In this document: one piece after another, positions 34,698 through 42,855 of the stretch
How the letters are laid out: each line of letters starts with the position of its first letter
Numbering within the stretch: position 1 is the first letter of the stretch
DNA from: Herbiconiux ginsengi
GTDB lineage: Bacteria > Actinomycetota > Actinomycetes > Actinomycetales > Microbacteriaceae
NCBI RefSeq assembly: GCF_900107435.1
Contig: NZ_FNPZ01000003.1
Coordinates: 682,001-746,000, forward strand
Reading direction: 5' to 3'
DNA length: 64,000 nt
Notes under the pieces: model-generated
Seen by the model: only the letters and a program-made list of their open reading frames with translations
Databases searched by the model: none
Told to the model about the DNA's origin: nothing
Translations under genes and position numbers: made by a program

Positions 34698-36155
34698 CTA
34701 GTGGGTCGAAGGCACCGTCGCGATCTCGCTGCGGTCGCCCGACCAGAGGGTGTGGAAGACGCCCTCTTCGTCGACGCGCTTGTAGGTGTGGGCGCCGAAG
34801 AAGTCGCGCTGTCCCTGCACGAGGGCGGCCGGAAGGCGCTTCGACGCGAGCGAGTCGTAGTACGACAGGGCCGATCCGAATCCGGGAACGGGCACGCCCG
34901 AGAGCGCAGCGGTCGAGACGACGCGGCGCCAGGCCTCTTCACCCGACGCGACCGCGGCGGCGAAGTACGGGTCTTCGAGCAGCGAGGTGATGTCGGGGTT
35001 GTTCTGGTAGGCCTCGACGATCCGGTTGAGGAACTGGGCGCGGATGATGCAGCCCGCCCGCCAGATCTTCGCCACGGCGCCCTTGTCGATGTCCCAGCCG
35101 TACTGCTTCGCCCCGGCGATGATCTCGTCGAAGCCCTGCGCGTAAGCCACGACCTTCGACGCGTAGAGCGCGGCACGGATGTCGTCGGCGAAGGTGTCGA
35201 CGTCGACCTCGACGACCGAGGGCCGCGAGGTGATGGTGGCCTGCACGGCCGAACGCTGCTCGGGGTGCGACGACACCGAGCGGGCGAAGACCGCTTCGGC
35301 GATGCCGCCGACCGGGGTGCCGAGATCGAGGGCGTTCTGCACGGTCCAGGCGCCGGTGCCCTTCGCGCCGGCCTGGTCGAGCACGATGTCGACGAACGGC
35401 TTGCCCGTCTTCGCGTCGACCTGCTTGAGCACCTCGGCGGTGATCTCGATCAGATACGACTCCAGGTCGCCGGAGTTCCACGTCGTGAAGACCTCGGCCA
35501 GTTCGGCCGGGGAGCGCTTGGTGATGGTGCGGAGCAGGTCGTAGGCCTCGGCGATGAGCTGCATGTCGGCGTACTCGATGCCGTTGTGCACCATCTTCAC
35601 GAAGTGTCCGGCGCCGTCGGTGCCGATGTGGGTGACGCAGGGCTCGCCCTCGGCGACCGCGGCGATCGAGGCGAGGATCGGACCGAGCGTCTTGTAGGCC
35701 TCCGCGGTGCCACCGGGCATGATCGAGGGGCCGTTCAGCGCGCCTTCCTCGCCGCCCGAGATGCCCGTCCCGACGAAGTGGATGCCCTTCGCCGAGACAT
35801 CCTTCTCCCGGCGGATCGTGTCGTGGAAGTTCGCGTTGCCGCCGTCGACGATGATGTCGCCCGGCTCGAAGCGCTCGGCGAGCTCGGAGATGACCGCATC
35901 CGTTCCGGCGCCCGCCTGCACCATGATGATCGCGGTGCGGGGCTTTGCGAGCGAGGCGACGAAGTCGTCGACCGACTCCGAGGCCACGAATCCGGCCTCA
36001 GGATGCTCGGACACCAGTTTGCGGGTGCGCTCGGGGCTGCGGTTGTAGACAGCGACGGTGTTGCCTTCACGGCTGGCGAGGTTGCGGGCGAGGTTCGATC
36101 CCATCACCGCCATTCCGACGACTCCGATATTGGCGGTTCCAGCAGGCGTAGACAT
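34698..36155 (-). CDS. gnd: 6-phosphogluconate dehydrogenase (decarboxylating, NADP type)
   Basis: A 485-residue enzyme of the oxidative pentose phosphate pathway, oxidising 6-phosphogluconate to ribulose 5-phosphate and CO2. The Rossmann motif is GVVGMAVMGSNLARN, with an NRSPE segment suited to NADP. Active-site motifs include GGNANFHDTIRRE, SGGEEGALNGPSIMPGG and HFVKMVHNGIEY with the catalytic Lys. Length is typical of the long GndA form. ATG 36155 has a GAGGAG site; TACGCT at 36189-36194 on the minus strand is a fair -10. Confidence 0.95.
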   Translation of the reverse strand: MSTPAGTANIGVVGMAVMGSNLARNLASREGNTVAVYNRSPERTRKLVSEHPEAGFVASESVDDFVASLAKPRTAIIMVQAGAGTDAVISELAERFEPGDIIVDGGNANFHDTIRREKDVSAKGIHFVGTGISGGEEGALNGPSIMPGGTAEAYKTLGPILASIAAVAEGEPCVTHIGTDGAGHFVKMVHNGIEYADMQLIAEAYDLLRTITKRSPAELAEVFTTWNSGDLESYLIEITAEVLKQVDAKTGKPFVDIVLDQAGAKGTGAWTVQNALDLGTPVGGIAEAVFARSVSSHPEQRSAVQATITSRPSVVEVDVDTFADDIRAALYASKVVAYAQGFDEIIAGAKQYGWDIDKGAVAKIWRAGCIIRAQFLNRIVEAYQNNPDITSLLEDPYFAAAVASGEEAWRRVVSTAALSGVPVPGFGSALSYYDSLASKRLPAALVQGQRDFFGAHTYKRVDEEGVFHTLWSGDRSEIATVPSTH

Positions 36156-36209
36156 GGCTGATGCTCCTCGTGAAGTTGGGACACTCTCAGCGTAGTAGAG
36201 CGGATGCGC

Positions 36210-36215
36210 TAGGCT
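36210..36215 (+). promoter_or_regulatory. -10 box upstream of rplY with a long leader
   Basis: TAGGCT would give a start near 36222 and a leader of about 150 bases before the rplY ATG. The leader could hold an autoregulatory structure, but I cannot fold it reliably by eye. Confidence 0.35.
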
Positions 36216-36371
36216 GGGCCACTGAACTTCGGCGAGGGATGCACGCCCCTGAGCGCGCATCCGTTATCGACGCGGTGGATGAGGCTTTCGCACGTCTTTC
36301 CTCTCGCTTCATGCGGTCGAGTTGAACAATCACAACAGTGCGGGCTGAATCGGCTCGCGAAGGAGCACACA

Positions 36372-36995
36372 ATGGCAGACGACACCCGGGTCTCCGCGGA
36401 GACCCGCACCACCTTCGGCAAGGGCGCTGCGCGCCGCATCCGCGCCGCCGGCAAGATCCCCGCCGTGATCTACGGACACGGCACCGAGCCCCAGCACGTG
36501 ACCCTCCCGGGCCACCAGGTCGGCCTCATCCTGCGCAAGGCCAACGCGGTGCTCGAACTCGACATCGAGGGCAAGGAGCAGCTCGCCCTGGTCAAAGACG
36601 TGCAGAAGGACCCCGTTCTCCAGATCATCGAGCACATCGACCTCATCGTCGTGCGCAAGGGTGAGAAGGTTCAGGTCGAGGTCCCGATCCACCTCGAGGG
36701 CGAGTCGTACTCGGGCACCATCGCCACGCAGGACGCCTCGACCATCCTGGTCGAGGTCGAGGCCACCAACATCCCGGAGCGCATCGTCGTCTCGATCGAG
36801 GGCCTCGAAGAGGGCACCCTCATCCACGCGAAGGACGTCGAGCTCCCCAAGGGTTCGACTCTGATCAGCGACGAAGACCTCGTCATCGTCGGGATCACCG
36901 TACCGGCTGCGGTCGAGAGCGAAGAGAACGCCGCCACCGAGGGCGAGTCGGGGTCGGCCGAGGCCGAGTCCGCGTCCGACGAGAGCGCCGAGTAG
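36372..36995 (+). CDS. rplY: 50S ribosomal protein L25/general stress protein Ctc
   Basis: A 207-residue long-form L25 (CTC family), binding 5S rRNA. The N-terminal 5S-binding domain (RTTFGKGAARRIRAAGKIPAVIYGHG) is followed by the TL5/CTC beta domain (VEVPIHLEGESYSGTI, IPERIVVSIEGLEEGTLIHAKDVELPKG). The last 35 residues are an acidic Glu/Ser/Ala tail. A GAAGGAGCAC site precedes the ATG. The gene is followed by pth after 39 bases, the usual actinobacterial and Bacillus neighbour. Confidence 0.95.
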   Translation: MADDTRVSAETRTTFGKGAARRIRAAGKIPAVIYGHGTEPQHVTLPGHQVGLILRKANAVLELDIEGKEQLALVKDVQKDPVLQIIEHIDLIVVRKGEKVQVEVPIHLEGESYSGTIATQDASTILVEVEATNIPERIVVSIEGLEEGTLIHAKDVELPKGSTLISDEDLVIVGITVPAAVESEENAATEGESGSAEAESASDESAE

Positions 36996-37034
36996 TCCTT
37001 CCGCTCCGCACCGCATTCGAGAACCTCTGACGAC

Positions 37035-37625
37035 GTGAGTACGGATCTCTGGCTCGTGGTCGGGCTCGGCAACCCCGGGCCCGGCTACGCCGCCAACCGT
37101 CACAACGTGGGGCAGATGGTGGTCGCCGAGCTGGCGAACCGGATGCGCGCGACCTTCACGTCGCACAAGGCCAACGCCGTCGTGGCCGAGGGCCGGCTCG
37201 TTCCGGGCGGCCCTCGGTTCGTGCTGGCCAAGGCCAACACCTACATGAACGTGTCCGGCGGCCCGGTCAACGCGCTGATGAAGTACTACGATGTCGCGCC
37301 CGACCATGTGATCGTGGTGCACGACGAGCTCGACATCCCGTTCGACACGGTGAAGCTCAAGGCCGGAGGCGGCCACGGCGGACACAACGGGCTGCGCGAC
37401 ATCATCGGGGCATCGGGCAGCGCCGACTTCATCCGGGTTCGTGTCGGCATCGGCCGCCCACCCGGTCGGCAGCAGGCCGCCGACTTCGTGCTGCAGAATT
37501 TCTCCTCCACGGAGCGGGAGACGCTGCCGAACCTCATCGTCGACGCCGCCGACGCGGTCGAACTGATCGCCTCGGAGGGACTGACGGCGGCGCAGCTCAA
37601 GGTGCACACCGCGCCGCCCGCTTGA
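37035..37625 (+). CDS. pth: Peptidyl-tRNA hydrolase
   Basis: A 196-residue Pth that frees tRNA from stalled peptidyl-tRNA. It has [18 protein letters not shown] with the catalytic His, [43 protein letters not shown] and a normal C-terminus. GTG start with weak ribosome site, probably co-transcribed with rplY. Confidence 0.96.
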   Translation: MSTDLWLVVGLGNPGPGYAANRHNVGQMVVAELANRMRATFTSHKANAVVAEGRLVPGGPRFVLAKANTYMNVSGGPVNALMKYYDVAPDHVIVVHDELDIPFDTVKLKAGGGHGGHNGLRDIIGASGSADFIRVRVGIGRPPGRQQAADFVLQNFSSTERETLPNLIVDAADAVELIASEGLTAAQLKVHTAPPA

Positions 37626-37658
37626 CCCTCCCGCCGGAAGTGTCCGGGCGTCGGCGCG

Positions 37659-38372
37659 TCAGCGCTGGAGCAACTCCGGCGCCGCCGCGAAGAGCACGGC
37701 GTAGAACACGATCACACTCGCGATCGGCGCGAGCACGCTGCAGACGATCGCCAGGATGCCGAATCCGCGGCCTCGGTTGCTCGCCGTCGCGACGATGCCC
37801 TGCACGAGGGCCCAGAGTCCGAAGACCACGGCGAAGAGGATCGTGGCGATCACGCCCACCCCCGCGCCGGAGACCGCGGCCATCTGATCGGCCGGGATCT
37901 CCGAGACGTCGATGCTGCCGTTCGCGTAGTAGGTCATCAGGGGCGAGATGCCCTGGGCCACGAATCCGCTGGCGATCGGTGAACCGATGAGCACCACGAG
38001 GCCCACGACGAATGCGATGACGCCGACCGTCTTCGGTCGGGCGGCGGCGGGCGCCAGGGCCTGGCCCGGATAGGCGTAGCCGGGCGCGGAGGTGCCGAGC
38101 GGGCTCTGGTAGCCGGTGTACTGCGGTGCCGAACCGTACTGCGGTGCCGAACCGTACTGCGGTGCTGAACCGTACTGCGGCCCGGAACCGTACTGCGGAG
38201 CGACGGGCGCCGGCGTGACCGGGGCCGGGGGAGCGGGCGGAGCCGGTGTGCCGGACGTCGGCGCGTACTCGCCGAAGCGGGGCCGTTCGCGTTCCGGTGC
38301 TGCCGGGGGTGCGGCAGGCACATCGGCGGCAGGGTCGGCCGGGGTGGGGTCGTCGGGTGGCGTCGTGGTCAC
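37659..38372 (-). CDS. Proline-rich membrane protein with QYGSAP repeats
   Basis: A 237-residue protein. The N-terminal half is disordered, Pro/Ala-rich, and carries four near-identical hexapeptides of the form PQYGSA at about residues 58-82. The C-terminal half has three membrane helices (about 115-137, 160-185, 200-232). This layout is common in actinobacterial envelope proteins of unknown role, some linked to septum or secretion. GTG start with a GAGGAC site; TAGAGT at 38425-38430 on the minus strand may be its -10. Confidence 0.7.
   Translation of the reverse strand: MTTTPPDDPTPADPAADVPAAPPAAPERERPRFGEYAPTSGTPAPPAPPAPVTPAPVAPQYGSGPQYGSAPQYGSAPQYGSAPQYTGYQSPLGTSAPGYAYPGQALAPAAARPKTVGVIAFVVGLVVLIGSPIASGFVAQGISPLMTYYANGSIDVSEIPADQMAAVSGAGVGVIATILFAVVFGLWALVQGIVATASNRGRGFGILAIVCSVLAPIASVIVFYAVLFAAAPELLQR
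38119..38199. repeat. Tandem 18-bp coding repeat
   Basis: About four and a half copies of an 18-bp unit (TACTGCGGTGCCGAACCG), two identical and the later ones diverging. It encodes the PQYGSA repeats of the minus-strand membrane protein and may vary in copy number between strains. Confidence 0.9.
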
Positions 38373-38467
38373 GGTGTCCTCGGGGTTCGTTCGTGCTGTT
38401 CGCTGCAGGCAGCTGTCGCCCAGACTCTACTCGCCGCCTCCGCTGCCGGAGTGTCGGCACCCCCGCG

Positions 38468-38473
38468 TAAGAT
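38468..38473 (+). promoter_or_regulatory. -10 box of mfd, leaderless type
   Basis: TAAGAT lies 7 bases before GTG 38481, which supports that codon as the start rather than the in-frame ATG at 38484. Confidence 0.5.
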
Positions 38474-38480
38474 TGCCGGA

Positions 38481-41400
38481 GTGATGCTTCAAGGCTTGAT
38501 CCCGGCGCTTTCGCGCGCCTCCACGTTCGAGAAAGCCTTGGCCGAGGCCGGGCGCAACGCCGATTTCTCTTTGCCCGAGGGTCTGCGCGCGCCGCTACTG
38601 GCGGCGATGCTGCGGCGCCGGGTCGAGCGCGGGCTGCCCGAGGCCCTGATGGTCGTCACCGCGACGGGCCGCGAGTCGGAGAAACTCCGCGAGTCGCTCG
38701 CCGGCTTCCTGCCCGAGGCGCAGATCGTCGAATTCCCGGCCTGGGAGACGCTGCCGCACGAGCGGCTCAGCCCGAGCGCCGAGATCGTGGGCAAGCGCAT
38801 CGACGCCCTCCGCCGCCTGGTCGACTGGCAGCGGGCGACGGATGCCGCGGCGGCCGACCCCGGCGCCACCGCTGCTCCGGCTCCCATCGTGGTGGTCGCA
38901 TCCGTTCGCGCCGCCCTGCAGCCGATCGCGTCGAACCTCACCGAGCTCGACCCCATCGACCTGGTGCGCGGCGGCCGTGGCTTCGACCTGTCGGCCCTCA
39001 GCCGCCAGCTCGTCGAGCTCGCCTACTCCCGGGTCGACATGGTCACCCGGCGCGGGGAGTACGCGGTGCGCGGCGGCATCCTCGACGTGTTCCCGCCCAT
39101 CGCCGAGCATCCGTTCCGCGTCGACTTCTTCGGCGACGAGGTGGAGGAGATCCGCGCCTTCTCCGTGGCCGACCAGCGGTCGCTGCCCGACGACGTCGAG
39201 AGCGTGAGCCTGCCGCCGAGCCGCGAGCTGCTGCTGAGCGAGGCCGTCCGGCAGCGTGCCCGCGAGATGCAGCACGAGTTCCCGAGTCTCGCGGGCATGC
39301 TCGAGAAGATCTCGGCCGGCATCCCGGTCGAGGGCATGGAGTCGCTGGCTCCGGCACTGCTCGATGAGCTCGTGACCGTGGCGCACTACCTGCCGGCCGG
39401 AGCGGCCATCGCCGTGGTGTCGCCCGAGCGGGTCGCCACCCGGGCCGTGAACCTCTCGGAGACGAACCGCGAGTTCCTGGCCGCCGCCTGGACCGCCGCC
39501 ACCGCCGGCGCCGAAGCACCGATCGACCTGGAGTCGGGCGAGTTCATCACCCTCAACCAGCTCCGCGACGCGGCCGGCACCGGCCGGGCCTGGTGGACGC
39601 TCAGCGAATTCCAACAGGGACCGGCCGAGGAGGACATCCTCCCCGAGCACCGCGAGATCGAGGAGCATCTCACCATCCGCATCGCCGCCGACGCGGTGCC
39701 GAGTTTCTCGGGCAATGCCGACGGCGCGATCGAGCACGTGTCACGTCGCCTCGCCGACGGCTGGACGGTCGTGGTCGTCGCCCAGGGTCAGGGCCTCGTC
39801 GAGCGCGCCGCCGACGTGCTGTCGGAACGGGAGATCCCGGCCCGGATGGTCGACGACTTCCCGGCCGATGCCGAGCCGCGGATGGCCTATCTCATCCGCA
39901 GCGCGGTGGAGCACGGCTTCGAGCTGCCGGAACTCAAGCTCGCCCTGATCGGCGAGACCGAGTTCTACGGCCGCACCGCGGGCTACGACACGCGCCAGGT
40001 GAAGAAGCTCGCGAGTCGCCGCAAGAACGTGGTCGACCCGTTGCAGCTCAAAGCCGGCGACTTCGTGGTGCATCAGACCCATGGCATCGGCAAGTTCCTC
40101 GAACTGACCCAGCGCGAGGTCTCGTCGGGCGGCCGCAACGCGGTGAAGACCACCCGCGAATACCTGGTGATCGAGTATGCGCCCTCCAAGCGCGGCTACC
40201 CGGGCGACAAGCTCTACGTGCCCACCGACCAGCTCGACCTGCTGAGCCGCTACGTGGGCGGCGAGGCACCGGCGCTCAGCAAGATGGGCGGCAGCGACTG
40301 GGCCCAGGCCAAGGGCAAGGCCCGCAAGGCGGTGCGCGACATCGCGGTGGAGCTGGTGAAGCTCTACTCGGCCCGGATGGCGTCGAAGGGCTACGCCTTC
40401 GGCCCCGACACCCCGTGGCAGCACGAGCTGGAAGAGGCGTTCCCCTTCCAGGAGACGCCCGATCAGCTCACGGTGATCGACGAGGTGAAGGCCGACATGG
40501 AGCGGCCGATCCCGATGGACCGTCTGCTGAGCGGCGACGTGGGATTCGGCAAGACCGAGATCGCGGTGCGCGCGGCTTTCAAGGCGGTGCAGGACGGCAA
40601 GCAGGTGGCCATGCTCGTGCCCACCACTCTGCTCGTGCGGCAGCACCTCGAGACCTTCCAGGAGCGTTTCGCCGGGTTCCCGGTGCACCTCAAGGCGCTC
40701 AGCCGGTTCCAGACCGAGAAGGAGTCACGCGAGACCATCAAGGGGCTCGCCGACGGCACGGTCGACGTCGTCATCGCGACCCACCGCATCCTGGCCGACA
40801 ACATCGCCTTCAAAGACCTCGGGCTCCTCATCATCGACGAGGAGCAGCGCTTCGGTGTGGAGCACAAAGACCAGCTGAAGAAGCTCAAGACGAACGTCGA
40901 CATCCTCGCGATGAGCGCGACGCCGATCCCGCGCACGCTCGAGATGGCGGTGACCGGCATCCGCGAGATGTCGACCTTGGCCACGCCGCCGGAGGACCGG
41001 CATCCGATTCTCACCTTCGTGGGGCCCTACTCCGACAAGCAGGTGGGCGCCGCCATCCGGCGCGAGCTGCTGCGGGAGGGGCAGGTGTTCTTCGTGCACA
41101 ACCGGGTGTCGTCGATCAACCGCGTCGCCGCCCAGATCGCCGAGCTCGTGCCCGAGGCGCGGGTGGCGGTGGCGCACGGTCAGATGAACGAGCACGTGCT
41201 GGAGCAGGTGATCGTGGACTTCTGGGAGCGCAAGTTCGACGTGCTCGTGTCGACCACCATCATCGAGACCGGAATCGACATCGCCAACGCGAACACGCTG
41301 ATCGTGGATCGGGCCGACAAGTACGGGCTCAGCCAGCTGCACCAGCTGCGCGGGCGCGTGGGCCGTGGGCGCGAACGGGCATACGCGTATCTGTTGTTCG

Positions 41401-42119
41401 ACGAGCACAAGCCCCTGTCGGAGACGGCCAACGACCGCCTCTCGACGCTCGCGGCCAACAACGAGCTGGGATCGGGCATCCAGGTGGCGCTGAAAGACCT
41501 GGAGATCCGTGGTGCCGGCAACCTGCTCGGCGGCGAGCAGGCCGGGCACATCGCGGGGGTCGGTTTCGACCTGTACCTGCGGATGATCGGCGAGGCCGTC
41601 TCGACGTTCCGCGGCGACGTCGCCGAGGGGCAGACCGAGCTGCGGCTCGAGCTGCCGGTGGACGCGCACATCCCCGAGGACTACGTCGACAGCGAGCGGT
41701 TGCGGCTCGAGGCCTATCAGAAGCTCTCCACGGCCAGTGCGCCGACGGCGTCCGACGACTCGATCGACCGGGTGATCGAGGAGCTCACCGACCGCTACGG
41801 TGAGCCGCCGGTGCAGGTGTCGAACCTCATCGCGGTGTCGCGGCTGCGGCGCCAGGCGCAGAAGGCGGGGCTCAGCGAGGTGGTGACGATGGGGTCGAAC
41901 CTGCGGGTGGCCACGGCCGAGCTCGCCGACTCGATCCAGGTGCGGTTGCAGCGGATGTATCCGGGCGCGAAGTACTTCGCCCAGACCGCCGCGGTCTCCG
42001 TGCCGATGCCCGTGGTCGATGGCAAGCCCCTGCCCGACGCCGAGCTCATCGCCTGGACCCAGGGCCTCCTCGACGCCATCTTCCCGCCCGCGAAGGTGCC
42101 GGTCGCCGAGGCGAAATAG
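38481..42119 (+). CDS. mfd: Transcription-repair coupling factor Mfd
   Basis: A 1212-residue Mfd, which releases RNA polymerase stalled at lesions and recruits UvrA. In order: UvrB-like domains (to about residue 450), the RNA-polymerase-interacting CarD-like domain (LKAGDFVVHQTHGIGKFLEL), the translocase with Walker A GDVGFGKTE near residue 690, DEEQ box in IIDEEQRFGVEHKD, motif VI LHQLRGRVGRG, and the C-terminal TRCF domain (GEPPVQVSNLIAVSRLRRQA). Full length. The start is uncertain by one codon. Confidence 0.96.
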   Translation: MMLQGLIPALSRASTFEKALAEAGRNADFSLPEGLRAPLLAAMLRRRVERGLPEALMVVTATGRESEKLRESLAGFLPEAQIVEFPAWETLPHERLSPSAEIVGKRIDALRRLVDWQRATDAAAADPGATAAPAPIVVVASVRAALQPIASNLTELDPIDLVRGGRGFDLSALSRQLVELAYSRVDMVTRRGEYAVRGGILDVFPPIAEHPFRVDFFGDEVEEIRAFSVADQRSLPDDVESVSLPPSRELLLSEAVRQRAREMQHEFPSLAGMLEKISAGIPVEGMESLAPALLDELVTVAHYLPAGAAIAVVSPERVATRAVNLSETNREFLAAAWTAATAGAEAPIDLESGEFITLNQLRDAAGTGRAWWTLSEFQQGPAEEDILPEHREIEEHLTIRIAADAVPSFSGNADGAIEHVSRRLADGWTVVVVAQGQGLVERAADVLSEREIPARMVDDFPADAEPRMAYLIRSAVEHGFELPELKLALIGETEFYGRTAGYDTRQVKKLASRRKNVVDPLQLKAGDFVVHQTHGIGKFLELTQREVSSGGRNAVKTTREYLVIEYAPSKRGYPGDKLYVPTDQLDLLSRYVGGEAPALSKMGGSDWAQAKGKARKAVRDIAVELVKLYSARMASKGYAFGPDTPWQHELEEAFPFQETPDQLTVIDEVKADMERPIPMDRLLSGDVGFGKTEIAVRAAFKAVQDGKQVAMLVPTTLLVRQHLETFQERFAGFPVHLKALSRFQTEKESRETIKGLADGTVDVVIATHRILADNIAFKDLGLLIIDEEQRFGVEHKDQLKKLKTNVDILAMSATPIPRTLEMAVTGIREMSTLATPPEDRHPILTFVGPYSDKQVGAAIRRELLREGQVFFVHNRVSSINRVAAQIAELVPEARVAVAHGQMNEHVLEQVIVDFWERKFDVLVSTTIIETGIDIANANTLIVDRADKYGLSQLHQLRGRVGRGRERAYAYLLFDEHKPLSETANDRLSTLAANNELGSGIQVALKDLEIRGAGNLLGGEQAGHIAGVGFDLYLRMIGEAVSTFRGDVAEGQTELRLELPVDAHIPEDYVDSERLRLEAYQKLSTASAPTASDDSIDRVIEELTDRYGEPPVQVSNLIAVSRLRRQAQKAGLSEVVTMGSNLRVATAELADSIQVRLQRMYPGAKYFAQTAAVSVPMPVVDGKPLPDAELIAWTQGLLDAIFPPAKVPVAEAK

Positions 42120-42122
42120 GCT
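42117..42122 (+). promoter_or_regulatory. -10 box of mazG overlapping the mfd stop codon
   Basis: TAGGCT includes the TAG stop of mfd and ends 6 bases before the mazG ATG. It would give a leaderless mazG message in addition to read-through from mfd. Confidence 0.45.
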
Positions 42123-42128
42123 GGCCTC

Positions 42129-42797
42129 ATGGCCGAGATCCCGGATGCCCCCACCAAGCTCGATCAGCTCGTCGAAGTGACCGCGGTGCTGCGGGCGCCC
42201 GGCGGATGCCCGTGGGATGCCGATCAGACGCACGCCTCGCTCGTGCAGTACCTCGTGGAGGAGACGCACGAGCTGATCGAGGCGATCGAGTCCGGCAGCC
42301 GCGAGGAGATGATCGAGGAGCTCGGCGACGTGCTCTACCAGGTGATCTTCCACGCCGACATCGCCTCCCACACGCCCGGTGAGGACTTCGACATCCAGGA
42401 CGTCGCGGAGCACATGACCCAGAAGATGGTGGGGCGGCATCCGCATGTCTTCGGCGATCTGGAGCTGGAGTCGGCCGACGACGTCGTAGCCGCCTGGGAT
42501 GGCTTCAAGGCGGCCGAGAAACCCTCGCGCACGAGCGTGCTCGACGGCATCCCGCTCGGCATGCCGTCGCTGGCCCTGGCCGACAAGCTGCTGGGCCGGG
42601 CCCAGAAGGTCGGCGTGCTCGACCAAGATGCGCCGTCGATCGTTCCCGTGCAGAACGAGGACGAACTGGGTGGTCTGCTGCTCGCGATCGTCGCGTCGGC
42701 GAAATCGCAGGGCCTCGACGCCGAGCGGGCCCTTCGCGCGACCCTCCGGGGCCTCCGCGAGGAGATCGCGGCCGCGGAGTCGACCCTCGATACTTGA
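42129..42797 (+). CDS. mazG: Nucleoside triphosphate pyrophosphohydrolase MazG
   Basis: A 222-residue MazG that hydrolyses NTPs to NMP and pyrophosphate, cleaning the pool and modulating ppGpp responses. The catalytic helices carry CPWDADQTHASLVQYLVEETHELIEAIE and EELGDVLYQVIFHADIA. The region IQDVAEHMTQKMVGRHPHVFGD completes the first domain, and the second, weaker domain runs from about residue 130. The mfd-mazG order is common in actinobacteria. Confidence 0.94.
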   Translation: MAEIPDAPTKLDQLVEVTAVLRAPGGCPWDADQTHASLVQYLVEETHELIEAIESGSREEMIEELGDVLYQVIFHADIASHTPGEDFDIQDVAEHMTQKMVGRHPHVFGDLELESADDVVAAWDGFKAAEKPSRTSVLDGIPLGMPSLALADKLLGRAQKVGVLDQDAPSIVPVQNEDELGGLLLAIVASAKSQGLDAERALRATLRGLREEIAAAESTLDT

Positions 42798-42821
42798 CGG
42801 CCCTCAACGACCGCTACACTC
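42795..42821 (+). promoter_or_regulatory. Promoter of the cell-wall-binding-repeat gene
   Basis: TTGACG (42795-42800) and TACACT (42816-42821) with a short 15-bp spacing; the -35 overlaps the mazG stop. The start would be near 42828, leaving a leader with a GGGGGAG ribosome site. Confidence 0.45.
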
Positions 42822-42855
42822 AACCGACGAGTGTCGATCAACGGGGGAGTGACAG

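Noticed and set aside
38119-38199. CRISPR array
   Set aside because: The units are directly adjacent with no spacers and keep a protein reading frame.
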